The notes: generated from the sequence alone by a model not told the origin. A stretch of 64,000 nt of DNA from Streptomyces buecherae (GCF_014295035.1 NZ_CP060404.1:7170501-7234500), one strand, 5' to 3'; counted from the first letter of the stretch, positions 1-11,463 are shown. Numbers and translations are program-made.

Positions 1-429
1 TGGGGCGCGTCGGTGCGTCCGGGTTGATCGCGGGCGTGGCGTGCGCCGTGTGGGTTCGAAAGCCGGCGGGCGCGGATCGGCTGGAACGCATCGCTCGCAC
101 GCTCGCCCGTCGTGGATGGACAGGCGCACGCCGTCGATTGTCCTCTCAATCAAGGTCGATTGTTCGTTGAACCTTGGAACTGAAGGCAGTGTGAGCGGAA
201 TCTCAGCGTCGGCCCGCATGTGACGTCCGCCGGGTGCTGTGTGGCTTTTGTCCCGGTTTTTATTTCGGGTGCGTTACGTAAGCGTGAAATAAAGCCGCCT
301 CCGTGAAATGTTTTCTTCGTCGTTTATGAGCCATCGAAAGAGATGATTTGCCACTGCATCGAGCCGTCGTTCTAATAGTCGCGAACTGGTTGCGGGCGAT
401 CCCCGCTGAGATTCAGGAGAACGGCAGCG
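1..429. other. Intergenic region upstream of the peptide ABC operon
   Basis: No convincing coding region was found. The last 200 bases are markedly more AT-rich than the rest of the window, as expected of a promoter region. They hold the 8-bp palindrome TTACGTAA at 274-281, flanked by partly symmetric bases, and a small hairpin-forming stretch at about 252-269. Either could be an operator for the transporter operon. A short open frame at 41-223 lacks a ribosome binding site and recognisable protein features. Confidence 0.4.
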
Positions 430-1398
430 ATGGCCGAAGTGATGGCCGAAGTGAAGTCCAGTGGGCCCGCGGGCCCACTCGTCACCGCCGCCCGCGCGCT
501 GCGTCGCGACCGGGTCGGGATGGCCGCCCTCGGTGTCGTCCTGCTGTGTGCCGTGCTCGCCGTCTGCGCGCCCCTGATCGCCGCGCTCTACGGCAAGAAC
601 CCCACCGAGCACTACGGCCAGAACGACCCTGACCTGCTCAGTCCCGAGGGTCTTCCGGTGCGGCCGAACGGCGGCATCTCCGCCGACTTCTGGTTCGGGA
701 TCGAACCGGGGCTCGGCCGCGACGTGCTGACCCAGTTGCTCTACGGCATGCGCACCTCGCTGCTCATCGCCCTCGCCTCGGTCGCCGTCATCGCCGTCAT
801 CGGCATCGTGCTCGGGGTGACCGCCGGTTATCTGAGCGGAATCACGGACCGGGTATTCGGCTTTATCTGCAATGTGCTACTCGCATTTCCCACGTTGCTG
901 CTTCTGCTCGCCCTCAGCCCCATCATCCAGACCCGATTCGTGTCACCCGGCGAAAACGAACCCGCCTGGATGCAGTTCGCGGTCCTCATCGCGGTCTTCT
1001 CCGCCTTCGGCTGGGTGCCGCTGGCCATGGTGCTGCGGACGACCGTGCGGTCGCTGCGGGAGCGCGAGTTCGTCGAGGCGGCCCGGGCGGTCGGCGCGGG
1101 GCGGCGGCACATCATCTTCCGGGAACTGCTGCCCAACGTCTGGGCCCCGGTGCTGGTGCACGTCACGCTCGCCGTGCCGGGCATCGTCACCGCCGAGGCC
1201 GCGCTGTCCTTCCTCGGCGTGGGCATCAACGAACCGATCCCCGACTGGGGCCGGATGATCTCGCGCGGCTCCGAGGTCTTCTACGACGACCCGACCTACA
1301 TGGTCTTCCCCGGCGTCACCATCCTCGTCTTCGTCCTCGCCTTCAACCTGCTCGGAGACGCCGTGCGCGACGCCATTGACCCGCGCACGGCCCGCTGA
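430..1398 (+). CDS. Oligopeptide/dipeptide ABC transporter permease (DppC/OppC-like)
   Basis: 322-residue inner-membrane permease of a peptide-type ABC importer. An N-terminal OppC_N-like segment with one membrane helix (about residues 30-52) is followed by a periplasmic-side loop and a BPD_transp_1 core with about five more helices. The EAA loop that docks on the ATPase is visible near residue 213 (EFVEAARAVGAGRRH). The ATG at 430 is preceded by AGGAGA at a good distance. It is the first gene of a co-directional set with a binding lipoprotein, a second permease and a fused ATPase, so it should form the heterodimeric channel with the DppB-like protein. Substrate is inferred to be peptides from family only; nickel or other solutes cannot be excluded. 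Confidence 0.9.
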   Translation: MAEVMAEVKSSGPAGPLVTAARALRRDRVGMAALGVVLLCAVLAVCAPLIAALYGKNPTEHYGQNDPDLLSPEGLPVRPNGGISADFWFGIEPGLGRDVLTQLLYGMRTSLLIALASVAVIAVIGIVLGVTAGYLSGITDRVFGFICNVLLAFPTLLLLLALSPIIQTRFVSPGENEPAWMQFAVLIAVFSAFGWVPLAMVLRTTVRSLREREFVEAARAVGAGRRHIIFRELLPNVWAPVLVHVTLAVPGIVTAEAALSFLGVGINEPIPDWGRMISRGSEVFYDDPTYMVFPGVTILVFVLAFNLLGDAVRDAIDPRTAR

Positions 1399-1599
1399 CC
1401 CGCCGGCGGCGCCCCCGGGCCGCGCCGGAAGCGCCGCGAGCGCCCGCCCACGCGGCGGGCACCGACCCCGAGCGCCGCGCACCCGCCCCGGGCCCGCGCG
1501 CCAGCACCTCCCCCCTCACCCCACCCCCACGCCACTCTGCGCTCTCTCGTCACACCCACCCAACTCGCCCCATCCGCACCTCCCGCATCGGAGTTCCGC

Positions 1600-3372
1600 A
1601 TGCCCAGCAAGCCCAGCCACCGCCCGCGCACCGTGGCCGTGCCGGCCATTGCCGTCGTCGCCGCCACGCTGCTGTGCTCCTGCTCCGCCGGTGCGGGCAA
1701 GAGCGGTGACGACCCGGCGCCGAAGGAGACCGCCCCGCTGACGGCGGCCCTCGGCACCGCCAAGGACAGCACCGGCCCCGCCCCCGCAATCGACGGGGCC
1801 CGTAAGGGCGGCACCATCCACATCGCCAACCCCACCGGCTACGCGCACCTGGACCCGCAGAAGATCTACGCCGGCGAGACGTACAACACCTCGCTGCTGT
1901 GGGGCAGGCAGCTCACCCAGTACCAGGTGGTGGACGGCAAGCCCACCCTCGTCGGCGACCTGGCCACCGACACCGGCACCTCGTCGGACGGCGGCCGGAC
2001 CTGGACGTACCGCCTCAAGGACGGCATCGCCTGGGAGGACGGCAAGCCGGTCACCGCGCAGCAGGTCAAGTACGGCATCCAGCGCACCTTCGCGCCCGGC
2101 TTCGAACTCGGGCCCACCTACTGGCCGGAGTGGCTGACCGGCTCACCCGACCGCACCGCGGCGGTCAAGAAGTACGGCGGCCCCAAGGACGGCGACCTCG
2201 ACGCCATCGAGACGCCGGACGACAAGACGATCGTCTTCCACTTCCCCAAGCCGCAGGCGGACGTGCCCTACATGGCCGCCCAGTCCTCCTCGTCACCGGT
2301 CCGCGAGGACAAGGACACCGGCACCGGGTACGACATCAAGCCGCTGGCCACCGGCCCGTACCGGATCGTCGAGCACCGGCAGAACCAGCGCCTGACGCTG
2401 GAGCGCAACCCGCACTGGAAGCCCGAGACCGACTCCATCCGGCACCAGTACGCCGACCGCTTCGAGTTCACCTTCGGCAAGAAGGCCCTCAACACCAGCC
2501 AGGAGATCCTCGCCGGACGCGGCGACGGCGCCTCCTCCGTCACCACCCGGGCCGACCTGCCGCCCGAGCTGTTCCGCGAGACCGAGCGCGACCCGGCCAA
2601 GCGGAAGCTCGTCGTCAGCGGCCGGCAGGGCGCGTACGTCAACGACCTGTACATCAAGAACAGCCGCGTCACCGACCCCGAGGTGCGCAAGGCCATCGCC
2701 TACCTCTTCCCGCGCCAGCAGGCCCGCCAGGTGATGGGCGGCCCGCGCGCCGGCGAGTTCGCCACCACGCTCTCCTCGCCGGCCGTCGTGGGCTGGAAGA
2801 AGTACGACCTGTTCCCCGCGCCGCCCACCGGGGACATCGCCAAGGCCAAGGAGCACCTGGCCAAGGCGGAGAAGCCGGTGACGAAGCTGACGTACGCCTA
2901 CGAGAGCGACCCGGTGCAGGACCGCCTCGCCCAGGTCCTCGTCGACGCCTTCGGCAAGGCCGGCATCACGCTCGTCACCAAGCCGCTTGACCCGGCCTCC
3001 TTCACCCACCAGGTCTTCCGCGGGCCCGCCCCGTACGACCTGTGGCTGAGCACCAACTCCGTGGACTGGCCGACGCCCTCCACGCTGCTGCCCGACGGCT
3101 ACCACAGCAAGCTGGACGCGCTCTCCAACGGCATCCGGTACAACAACCCGGCCGTGGACAAGGAGTTGGAGCGGATCGAGAAGATCGGCGACGCGGGGCA
3201 GAAGGCCGCGGCCCTCATCGATCTCGAACAGGTCGTGATGAAGGACGCCCCCGTGGTGCCGTTCCTGTACCCGCACGTCTCCCAGGTGCGCGGCGAGAAC
3301 ATCGGCGGCGCGTTCATCCACCCCATCTACGGCAGCATCAGCGCGGCCTGGCTCTACCGCGCCGACTCCTGA
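1600..3372 (+). CDS. ABC transporter substrate-binding lipoprotein (SBP_bac_5 family)
   Basis: 590-residue extracellular solute-binding protein of the DppA/OppA class. The N-terminus carries a lipoprotein signal (basic residues, hydrophobic stretch, then LCSC with the lipidated Cys at residue 28), followed by a low-complexity linker. The mature domain has family-typical stretches: KGGTIHIANPTGYAHLDPQ near residue 68 and an edge-strand DGIAWEDGKPVTAQQVKYG segment. Length fits the family (about 520-600). It lies 201 bp after the permease and 18 bp before the second permease. It should deliver peptides or similar solutes to the channel encoded by its neighbours. Confidence 0.9.
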   Translation: MPSKPSHRPRTVAVPAIAVVAATLLCSCSAGAGKSGDDPAPKETAPLTAALGTAKDSTGPAPAIDGARKGGTIHIANPTGYAHLDPQKIYAGETYNTSLLWGRQLTQYQVVDGKPTLVGDLATDTGTSSDGGRTWTYRLKDGIAWEDGKPVTAQQVKYGIQRTFAPGFELGPTYWPEWLTGSPDRTAAVKKYGGPKDGDLDAIETPDDKTIVFHFPKPQADVPYMAAQSSSSPVREDKDTGTGYDIKPLATGPYRIVEHRQNQRLTLERNPHWKPETDSIRHQYADRFEFTFGKKALNTSQEILAGRGDGASSVTTRADLPPELFRETERDPAKRKLVVSGRQGAYVNDLYIKNSRVTDPEVRKAIAYLFPRQQARQVMGGPRAGEFATTLSSPAVVGWKKYDLFPAPPTGDIAKAKEHLAKAEKPVTKLTYAYESDPVQDRLAQVLVDAFGKAGITLVTKPLDPASFTHQVFRGPAPYDLWLSTNSVDWPTPSTLLPDGYHSKLDALSNGIRYNNPAVDKELERIEKIGDAGQKAAALIDLEQVVMKDAPVVPFLYPHVSQVRGENIGGAFIHPIYGSISAAWLYRADS

Positions 3373-3390
3373 TCCCGGGACCCACACTCC

Positions 3391-4383
3391 ATGCTCAGCT
3401 ACGTCCTCCGACGGACCCTCCAGGCGGCGGCGGTACTCCTGGCGATCACCGCCGCCGCCTTCGGGCTCTTCTACGCCGCGCCGTCCGACCCGGCGCTCAT
3501 CGCCTGCGGGCCCAAGTGCGACACCGCCCAGGTCGAGGCCGTGCGCCACAGCATGGGCCTGGACCAGCCGCTGGTGGCGCAGTACGTCGACTACCTCGGC
3601 GGACTGGTCACCGGGCGCACCATCAACGACGTGGACGGCACGCCCATCGAGTGCGGCGCGCCCTGCCTCGGCTACTCGTACACCCTGCACCAGCCGGTCA
3701 CCGAGGCCATCGCCGACCACCTGCCGGTCACCCTGTCGCTCGCCGTCGGCGCGCTCGCGGTGATCGTGGTGCTCGGCGTCGGCACCGGCCTGGTCTCCGC
3801 GCTGCGCCGCGGCAGCCGCACCGACCGGATGCTGTCCGCCTTCACCCTGATCGGCGCCAGCGTGCAGATCTACTTCCTCGGCTACGCGTTGCAGTACCTG
3901 CTCGTCTACAGCACTGATCTCTTCCCGCTGCCCGGGTACGTGCCGCTGGCCGACGACCCGGGTGGCTGGGCCGCCGGGCTGCTGCTGCCGTGGCTGGTCC
4001 TCGGGTTCGTCAACGCGGCCGTCTTCGCCCGGCTCTCGCGCGCCCAACTCCTGGAGGTCATGCACGAGGGGTACGTGCGCACCGCGCGCGGCAAGGGGCT
4101 CAGCGCGCGCCGGGCCCACCTGAAGTACACGGCGCGCGGCGCGGCGCCGCCGCTCGCGCAGTTGCTCGGCCTGGAGGCGGGCGCGCTGTTCGGCGGCGCG
4201 TTCATCACCGAGACCGTCTTCGGCCTCGGCGGTGTCGGCAAGCTGGCCGTGGACGCGGTGGTCGGCAACGACCTGCCGACCGTGGTGGGCACCGTGCTGC
4301 TGGCGGCGCTGTGCGTGGTCGTCTTCGTCGCCGTCGCCGACCTCGTCGTCGCCTGGCTCGACCCCCGGGTACGGCTCGCGTGA
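3391..4383 (+). CDS. Oligopeptide/dipeptide ABC transporter permease (DppB/OppB-like)
   Basis: 330-residue membrane protein with the DppB-type start (LSYVLRRTLQAAAVLLAITA) and about six predicted helices. The EAA-like cytoplasmic loop is at roughly residues 222-245 (MHEGYVRTARGKGLSARRAH), and the GGAFITETVFGLGGVGKL segment is typical of this permease class. A family-typical cytoplasm-distal loop with Cys residues lies between helices 1 and 2. It starts 18 bp after the binding protein stop and ends about 50 bp before the ATPase start, so one transcript is likely. Confidence 0.9.
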   Translation: MLSYVLRRTLQAAAVLLAITAAAFGLFYAAPSDPALIACGPKCDTAQVEAVRHSMGLDQPLVAQYVDYLGGLVTGRTINDVDGTPIECGAPCLGYSYTLHQPVTEAIADHLPVTLSLAVGALAVIVVLGVGTGLVSALRRGSRTDRMLSAFTLIGASVQIYFLGYALQYLLVYSTDLFPLPGYVPLADDPGGWAAGLLLPWLVLGFVNAAVFARLSRAQLLEVMHEGYVRTARGKGLSARRAHLKYTARGAAPPLAQLLGLEAGALFGGAFITETVFGLGGVGKLAVDAVVGNDLPTVVGTVLLAALCVVVFVAVADLVVAWLDPRVRLA

Positions 4384-4433
4384 GCGCCACCGCCGCCCGG
4401 CAGCCGGGCCGCCCGCCCCGAGAGGAAGCCCCC

Positions 4434-6194
<1,761 letters not shown>

Positions 6195-6208
6195 CCGGCG
6201 CCGCGCCA

Positions 6209-6235
6209 CGGGCGCCCCGACCGTCGGGGCGCCCG
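6209..6235. terminator. Bidirectional hairpin terminator between convergent genes
   Basis: A GC-rich near-perfect inverted repeat (cgggcgccccga / tcggggcgcccg) sits between the stop of the ABC ATPase and the stop of the convergent Rid gene. There is no T-run, as is usual for high-GC actinobacteria. It could serve both transcripts. Confidence 0.65.
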
Positions 6236-6243
6236 GCCGTCGC

Positions 6244-6642
6244 TCAGGCGCGGAGCACGGCCAGCGCGTCGACCTCGACCAGCAACTCGGGCCGGATCAG
6301 CCCGGCGACCTGGACGGCCGAACTGGCCGGGGGCCGCGCGGTGTCCACGTACGCGTCGCGGGCGGCGCGCACGGCCGGCAGGTGGGCGACGTCGGTGACG
6401 TAGAAGGTCAGCTTCACCACGTCGGTGAAGCTCGCGCCGGCCGCCTCCAGGCAGCGCTGGAGGTTCGCGAACACCTGACGGGCCTGGGCCTCGGGGTCGT
6501 TGCGGCCCACCAGTTCGCCCTGGGCGTCCACGGCTATCTGTCCGGAGACGGCCACGAGCGTGCCCGTGCCGATGACGACGTGGCTGAAGCCGTTGCCCGG
6601 CGCGACGCCGTCCGGTGCGGTGATGTGCTGGTGCTCGGCCAT
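6244..6642 (-). CDS. RidA/YjgF/UK114 family protein (reactive intermediate deaminase)
   Basis: 132-residue Rid-family protein. The family is known to hydrolyse reactive enamine/imine intermediates from PLP enzymes. Visible family features are the N-terminal GFSHVVIGTGTLVAVSGQIA segment, QARQVFANLQRCLEAAG and the C-terminal ARPPASSAVQVAGL with the conserved Arg region. The start at 6642 follows GGAG at a good spacing. A longer frame upstream belongs to the neighbouring radical SAM gene in another phase. It lies just downstream of that gene on the same strand. Confidence 0.88.
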   Translation of the reverse strand: MAEHQHITAPDGVAPGNGFSHVVIGTGTLVAVSGQIAVDAQGELVGRNDPEAQARQVFANLQRCLEAAGASFTDVVKLTFYVTDVAHLPAVRAARDAYVDTARPPASSAVQVAGLIRPELLVEVDALAVLRA

Positions 6643-6691
6643 GGGACTCCTCGCGGTGCGGGTGGGTACGGCGGCTGCCGCCGACCCGTTT

Positions 6692-7721
6692 CTACAACAG
6701 CGCGAGCTGCGTCCCGGCGGCCGGGTCGGGCGGGGCGGGCGCGGCCCGGCGGCCGGGGGAGCGCGCGGGCGGCGCCGGGGCCGGCCGGGCCGATGCCGTA
6801 CTCGGTGGCCAGCTCGTGCACCTGACGGGTGATGCGGCGCTGGTACCAGGTCGGCGCGTACGCCCCGTTCGCGTACAGCGCGTCGTAGCGCCGGCGCAGC
6901 CGAGGGTGGTGCTGGTCGAGCCAGGCGAGGAACCACTCGCGGGCGCCCGGCCGCAGGTGCAGCACCAGCGGCGTGACCGAGGTCGCCCCGGCCGCGGCGA
7001 TGGCGGCCACCGTGCGGCGGAGCTGCTCGGGCGCGTCCCCCAGGTACGGGATGACCGGGGCCATCAGGACGCCGCATGCTATGCCGTGGTCGGTCAGGGT
7101 GCGCACAGTGTCGAGCCGCCGCTCGGGCGAGGGCGTGCCGGGCTCGACGGTGCGCCACAGCTCCGGGTCCGTGAAGCCGACGGACATCGATACGCCCACG
7201 TCGCTACGGGCCGCCGCCGCCCGCAACAGCTCCAGGTCGCGCAGGATCAGCGTGCCCTTGGTGAGGATCGAGAAGGGGTTGGACCGCTCGACGAGGGCGG
7301 ACAGAATGCCGGGCATCAACCGATATCGGCCCTCGGCGCGCTGGTAACAGTCGACGTTGGTGCCCATCGCGATGTGCTCGCCCGTCCAACTCCCGGCGGC
7401 CAACTCGCGACGCAGCACCTCGGGCGCGTTGACCTTCACCACGATCTGCGAGTCGAAACCGATACCGGTGTCCAGGTCGAGATAGCTGTGCGTCTTGCGC
7501 GCGAAGCAGTACACACACGCGTGTGAGCAGCCGCGATAGGGGTTGACGGTCCACTCGAACGGCATCCGGGACGCGCCCGGCACGCGGTTGACCAGCGAGC
7601 GGGCCCGCACCTCGTGAAAGGTGATGCCGCGGAACTCGGGGGTGTCGAAGGTGCGCGTCACGCTGGCCGTGCCGAACAGCGCGGGTGCCGCCTTCTCCTC
7701 CGCCAGGGTCTCCCAGCGCAT
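6692..7721 (-). CDS. Radical SAM protein, Rv2578c family, with apparent C-terminal frameshift
   Basis: Radical SAM protein with the GCSHACVYCFAR cluster motif (CxxxCxxC) about 70 residues in. Family members of this SplB-like group have no firmly assigned reaction. ATG 7721 is preferred over GTG 7727 because GAGGAGG precedes it by 5 bases. Read in its opening frame the protein continues to a stop at 6534, about 110 bp into the Rid gene, with an Arg/Pro-rich tail that mirrors the Rid reading. In the +1 phase the same DNA encodes an Ala/Pro linker ending GTQLALL and a TAG at 6692-6694, which looks like the authentic C-terminus. One extra base (or two missing) between about 6700 and 6830 would explain this. 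Coordinates here use the inferred stop. Confidence 0.8.
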
Positions 7722-7866
7722 GTGCACCTCCTCGGTCGTACGCCCTGCCTAATAGAACATACGTGCTATCCGGAGGGTGTCAACCTCCGATTTGGGCGGA
7801 TGCCGGGAAGGTGGTTGGCTTGCCGATCACGCACGACAGCACGCGCACAGGACCGGAGGAACAGCG

Positions 7867-8310
7867 ATGGCGCAGGTCGAGGCCACCACGGAGCGGATCA
7901 TCAGGGCGGGCGCCGAGGACGTGTTCGATGCGCTCGCCGACTACAACGGCACCCGCCAGCGGGTCATGCCCGAGCAGTTCAGCGAGTACGAGGTACGCGA
8001 GGGCGGCGACGGCGAGGGCTCCCTGGTGCACTGGAAGCTCCAGGCGACCAGCAAGCGGGTGCGCGACTGCCTCGTCGAGGTGACCGAGCCCACCGAGGGC
8101 CAGCTCGTCGAGAAGGACCGGAACTCCACGATGGTCACCACGTGGATCGTGACGCCCGCCGGCGAGGGCTCCTCGCGCGTCGTGGTCACCTCCACCTGGG
8201 CCGGCGCCGGCGGCATCGGCGGCTTCTTCGAGAGGACCTTCGCCCCCAAGGGGCTCGGCCGCATCTACGACGCCCTGCTGACCCGCCTCGCCGCGGAGCT
8301 GGAGAAGTGA
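7867..8310 (+). CDS. SRPBCC (START-like) family protein
   Basis: 147-residue protein resembling polyketide cyclase/START-fold proteins: MAQVEATTERIIRAGAEDVF at the start, TTWIVTPAGEGSSRVVVTSTW in the middle strands and a C-terminal helix. The fold usually binds a hydrophobic ligand or protects lipids; no specific ligand can be inferred. The start at 7867 follows GGAGGA by 6 bases. An in-frame GTG further upstream gives an unnatural leader and was rejected. It is transcribed divergently from the radical SAM gene. Confidence 0.8.
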   Translation: MAQVEATTERIIRAGAEDVFDALADYNGTRQRVMPEQFSEYEVREGGDGEGSLVHWKLQATSKRVRDCLVEVTEPTEGQLVEKDRNSTMVTTWIVTPAGEGSSRVVVTSTWAGAGGIGGFFERTFAPKGLGRIYDALLTRLAAELEK

Positions 8311-8811
8311 CCCGCTGACCGACCGGCGGCAGCGGAGCTGACGGGGCGACGCCGGGCGCGCCCCGTCGGCGGCACGGCGCCGCACGGCGCCCAACCCACC
8401 GCCCCGGCCCGCCGACGGGCCACCCGCCCGGCCCTGCCGAGCCGCCTCGCGGGCCACGTCCGTCCGCCCAGTCAGTCGCCTCGCGCGGCCCCGTACGCCC
8501 GGCCCGCCCCGCGACGTTCGCCCGGCCCGCCCGGCCCGCCGCGCCCGCCCGGGAGTCGCCCGCCCGCCCCGGAGCCGACGCCGAGCGCGCGGGGTGCCCA
8601 CTCACCGGAACGAGTGGACTTGTCGACGCCGAGCCGGCCCCGCCCGTCCCCGCCGTGGGCGGTGAAACCCCTGATGGGCGCGTGACAGGCGCTTCAAGCA
8701 AGGGAGTTGGGGCCCGCCGCCGCCATGTTTCAGGGATTCGTCGCGGTTGCTCGCGGTTGTCGCGTAATGCGAGAAATGGTCGCGGTGTAGACGTGACGAC
8801 GGGAGCGGTAC
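8311..8811. other. 500-bp intergenic region with low-complexity GC-rich stretch
   Basis: No supported gene. Bases 8390-8590 are runs of cgcccg-type sequence that give Pro/Ala/Arg-rich shadows on every frame. The last 110 bases are less biased and hold short direct repeats of tcgcggttg at about 8740-8758, upstream of the MFS gene; these could be a regulator site. Confidence 0.4.
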
Positions 8812-11463
8812 GTGGGCGGGACCACCCTGGCGGACCGGGACGAGCCAAGCGCGGCGCTCGGCCCGGACCCCGCGACCCAGGACGACAGGACGGCGCGGGA
8901 GCCGACGGTTGAACCCGCCGTCGCGGCGGGTCAGGCGCGGCCGGCGCCCACCGGGTGGGGCGCGGCCGAGACGGCCGACCCCGGGCAGCCGGACGAGCCG
9001 CACCCGGCCGCTCCGGCGCCCGGCGCGCCACCGTCCGGCGCTGCCGACTCCCAGCCGCTCGGTCCGGGCCGGGCCGCGCTGGTCCGCGCCGGGTCGCTGC
9101 TGGCGCTGCTGCTCGCGGGCCTCGGCCAGACCGTCACCGCCGGCGCGCTGCCCGCCCTCGCGGCGGACGCGCACGGCGGCGACAGGCTGCCCTGGGTCGT
9201 GCTCTCCTACCTGCTGGCCGCGGCGCTCGCGCTGCCGGTCTACGGCAGGCTCGGCGACCTCGTGGGCCGCAAGGGCCTGTTCCTGCTCGCCCTCCTGGTG
9301 TTCGTCGCCGGCTCCGCGCTGGCGGGCTGGGCCCGCACGATGGACGAACTCATCGTCTTCCGCGCCCTCCAGGGCGCCGGCGCCGGCGGTCTCGTCATGG
9401 GAGCCCAGTCGATCGCCGCGACCGTCGCCCCGCCCCGGTGGCGCGGGCGCTTCCCGGCCCTGCTCGGCACCGTGTTCGGGCTCGCCGTTGCCGCGGGGCC
9501 GGCCGTCGGCGGCCTTGTCACCGACCACGCCTCCTGGCGCTGGTGCTGCTACCTCGGCGTGCCGCTCGGCCTGTTGGCGCTGGTCGCCACCCTGTGCGCG
9601 CCGCGAACGCCGCGCCCGGCCGGCCGGTCCGGGGCCGCCACGTTCGGCGCCCTGCTCATGGCCGCGGCCACCCTCTGCCTGGTGCTGCTGACGAGTTGGG
9701 GCGGCACGGACGGCGCCTGGGACGGGCGGACCGTCCTCGGCATCGGCCTCGGTGCCCTCGGCACCGTGCTCCTGTGCGTCGTCGTGCGGTACTTCGCCCG
9801 CCAGCGCACCGCGCCGCCGTCTCGGGCGCGCGGCTCGCTCCTGTCCGTCGACACGCTGGTCGGCGCGGCCGTGGGCATCGCGCTGTACGGGGCGAGCGAC
9901 CAACTGCCCGCCCACCTCCACAGGATGGCCGGCGCCAGCGCGACGGAGACCGGGCTGCTGACGCTGCCGCTGTTGGGCGGCGCCGCCCTGGCCGCGCTCG
10001 TGGCGGGGTGGCTGGCCAGCCGTACGGGCCGCTTCCGCGCGTACCCGATCCTCGGCTGCGGCGTCGCGGCGGTCGGCATGTGGCTGCTGTCCCACCTCGC
10101 CGCGGACACCTCCCGGCTGACGTACGGCCTGTGGACGGGCGTGCTCGGCCTCGGTGTCGGGCTCGTCCTGCCGGTTCTGGTGCTGGCCGTCCGGGGCGCC
10201 GGCGGGCCGGCGAGCGCGGGCCCGGCCACCGGCGGGCACCCGGGGTTGCGGCGGGTCGGCGGCGGCGTCGGCGTGGCCGTGTTCGGCGCGGTCCTCGCGC
10301 ACCGGGTCGCCGACGCCGTGGCGCGTCACCTGCTCTCCGACCTCAGGGCCCCGGAGGTGGTCCGCTCGCTTCCCGGGGCCCTGCGCGACGGACACATCGC
10401 CGCCCATGTCGACGCGCTGCCGCGCGTCTTCGGGTACCTCGTGCCCGTACTCGTCCTCGGCTTCCTGCTCGCCCTGCTGCTGAAGGAGAATCCCTTGGCG
10501 TCCCAGACCGACCAGCACGACCCGGCCGTCCCCGCCGCGCGCGGCCTGGCCGACACCGTCACCAGCGGCTCCCCGTCGCCCACCGCGGACCAGCGGGCGC
10601 CCGAGTCGTACGCCGACGCGTACAGCACCGACCCGTACGCCAACGACGCGTACGCCACCTCCTACGGCGCCGGCGACCAGCCGCGTCCCGACGCCCAGTC
10701 GCTGGCCGGCCCGCCGGTGTGCGGCACCGTGGCCCACCACGACGGCAGCACCGTCCCGCGCGCCGCGCTCACCCTGATCGACGTCGGCGGGCGGCAGGTC
10801 GGCCGGGGCGCGACGGGCGAGGACGGGCGGTACGCGCTGAGCACGCCGGGCGCGGGCGCCTACGTGCTGATCGCGGCGGCCAGCGGGCACCAGCCGCAGG
10901 CCGTCAGCGTCACCGTCGGCGACCGCCCGGTCGAACTCGACGTGGTGCTCGGCGGCGCGGGGCGGCTGGCCGGCGCGGTGCGCACGGCCGACGGCACGCC
11001 GGTGCGTGACGCGATGGTCACCCTCACCGACGTGCGCGGCGAGGTCGTCGCCTCCACCCGCAGCGGCCGGGAAGGCGGCTACCTGATCACGGAGTTGGTG
11101 GCCGGCGAGTACACGCTCGCCTCCAGCGCCCCCGCCTACCGGCCGGCCGCGCTGCCGGTGAGCGTGCAGGCGGCCCGCGAGACCCGGCAGGACATCGAGC
11201 TGGCCGGCGGCGCGGTGCTGCGCGGCACGGTGCGGGCCGGTGGCGGGCGCACCGTGGAGGACGCGCGGGTGACCCTGCTGGACGCGGCGGGCAACGTCAT
11301 GGACACGGCCACCACCGGGGCGGACGGCGTCTTCCGCTTCATCGACCTGTCGGCCGGCGAGTACACGGTGATCGCGGCCGGCTACCCGCCGGTCGCCACC
11401 GTGCTGCGGGTCGCCGGCGGCGGGCGCACGGAGCGCGATCTGCAACTGGGCTACGAGGACTGA
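8812..11463 (+). CDS. MFS transporter fused to three carboxypeptidase-regulatory-like domains
   Basis: 883-residue fusion. Residues about 80-560 are a major facilitator of the drug:H+ antiporter type (14-helix-like, with YGRLGDLVGRKGLFL between helices 2 and 3 and a proton-antiporter-like GAGAGGLVMGAQSI). A Tyr/Ala/Asp-rich linker follows (about 590-630). Then come three tandem repeats of about 83 residues starting near 635, 718 and 801. Each has a G-x-V start, a DGRY/GGY/DGVF turn and an AGxY(V/T) strand, as in CarboxypepD_reg Ig-like domains. The GTG at 8812 has GGGAGCGG upstream. The repeats are likely exposed and may bind a ligand or partner. The substrate is unknown. Confidence 0.85.
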   Translation: MGGTTLADRDEPSAALGPDPATQDDRTAREPTVEPAVAAGQARPAPTGWGAAETADPGQPDEPHPAAPAPGAPPSGAADSQPLGPGRAALVRAGSLLALLLAGLGQTVTAGALPALAADAHGGDRLPWVVLSYLLAAALALPVYGRLGDLVGRKGLFLLALLVFVAGSALAGWARTMDELIVFRALQGAGAGGLVMGAQSIAATVAPPRWRGRFPALLGTVFGLAVAAGPAVGGLVTDHASWRWCCYLGVPLGLLALVATLCAPRTPRPAGRSGAATFGALLMAAATLCLVLLTSWGGTDGAWDGRTVLGIGLGALGTVLLCVVVRYFARQRTAPPSRARGSLLSVDTLVGAAVGIALYGASDQLPAHLHRMAGASATETGLLTLPLLGGAALAALVAGWLASRTGRFRAYPILGCGVAAVGMWLLSHLAADTSRLTYGLWTGVLGLGVGLVLPVLVLAVRGAGGPASAGPATGGHPGLRRVGGGVGVAVFGAVLAHRVADAVARHLLSDLRAPEVVRSLPGALRDGHIAAHVDALPRVFGYLVPVLVLGFLLALLLKENPLASQTDQHDPAVPAARGLADTVTSGSPSPTADQRAPESYADAYSTDPYANDAYATSYGAGDQPRPDAQSLAGPPVCGTVAHHDGSTVPRAALTLIDVGGRQVGRGATGEDGRYALSTPGAGAYVLIAAASGHQPQAVSVTVGDRPVELDVVLGGAGRLAGAVRTADGTPVRDAMVTLTDVRGEVVASTRSGREGGYLITELVAGEYTLASSAPAYRPAALPVSVQAARETRQDIELAGGAVLRGTVRAGGGRTVEDARVTLLDAAGNVMDTATTGADGVFRFIDLSAGEYTVIAAGYPPVATVLRVAGGGRTERDLQLGYED

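Noticed and set aside
41..223. 60-codon open frame at the window start
   Set aside because: No ribosome site and no recognisable protein; probably chance.
2293..4119. Long minus-strand open frame opposite the peptide ABC genes
   Set aside because: Complementary to the binding protein and permease, with compositional repeats and no domain.
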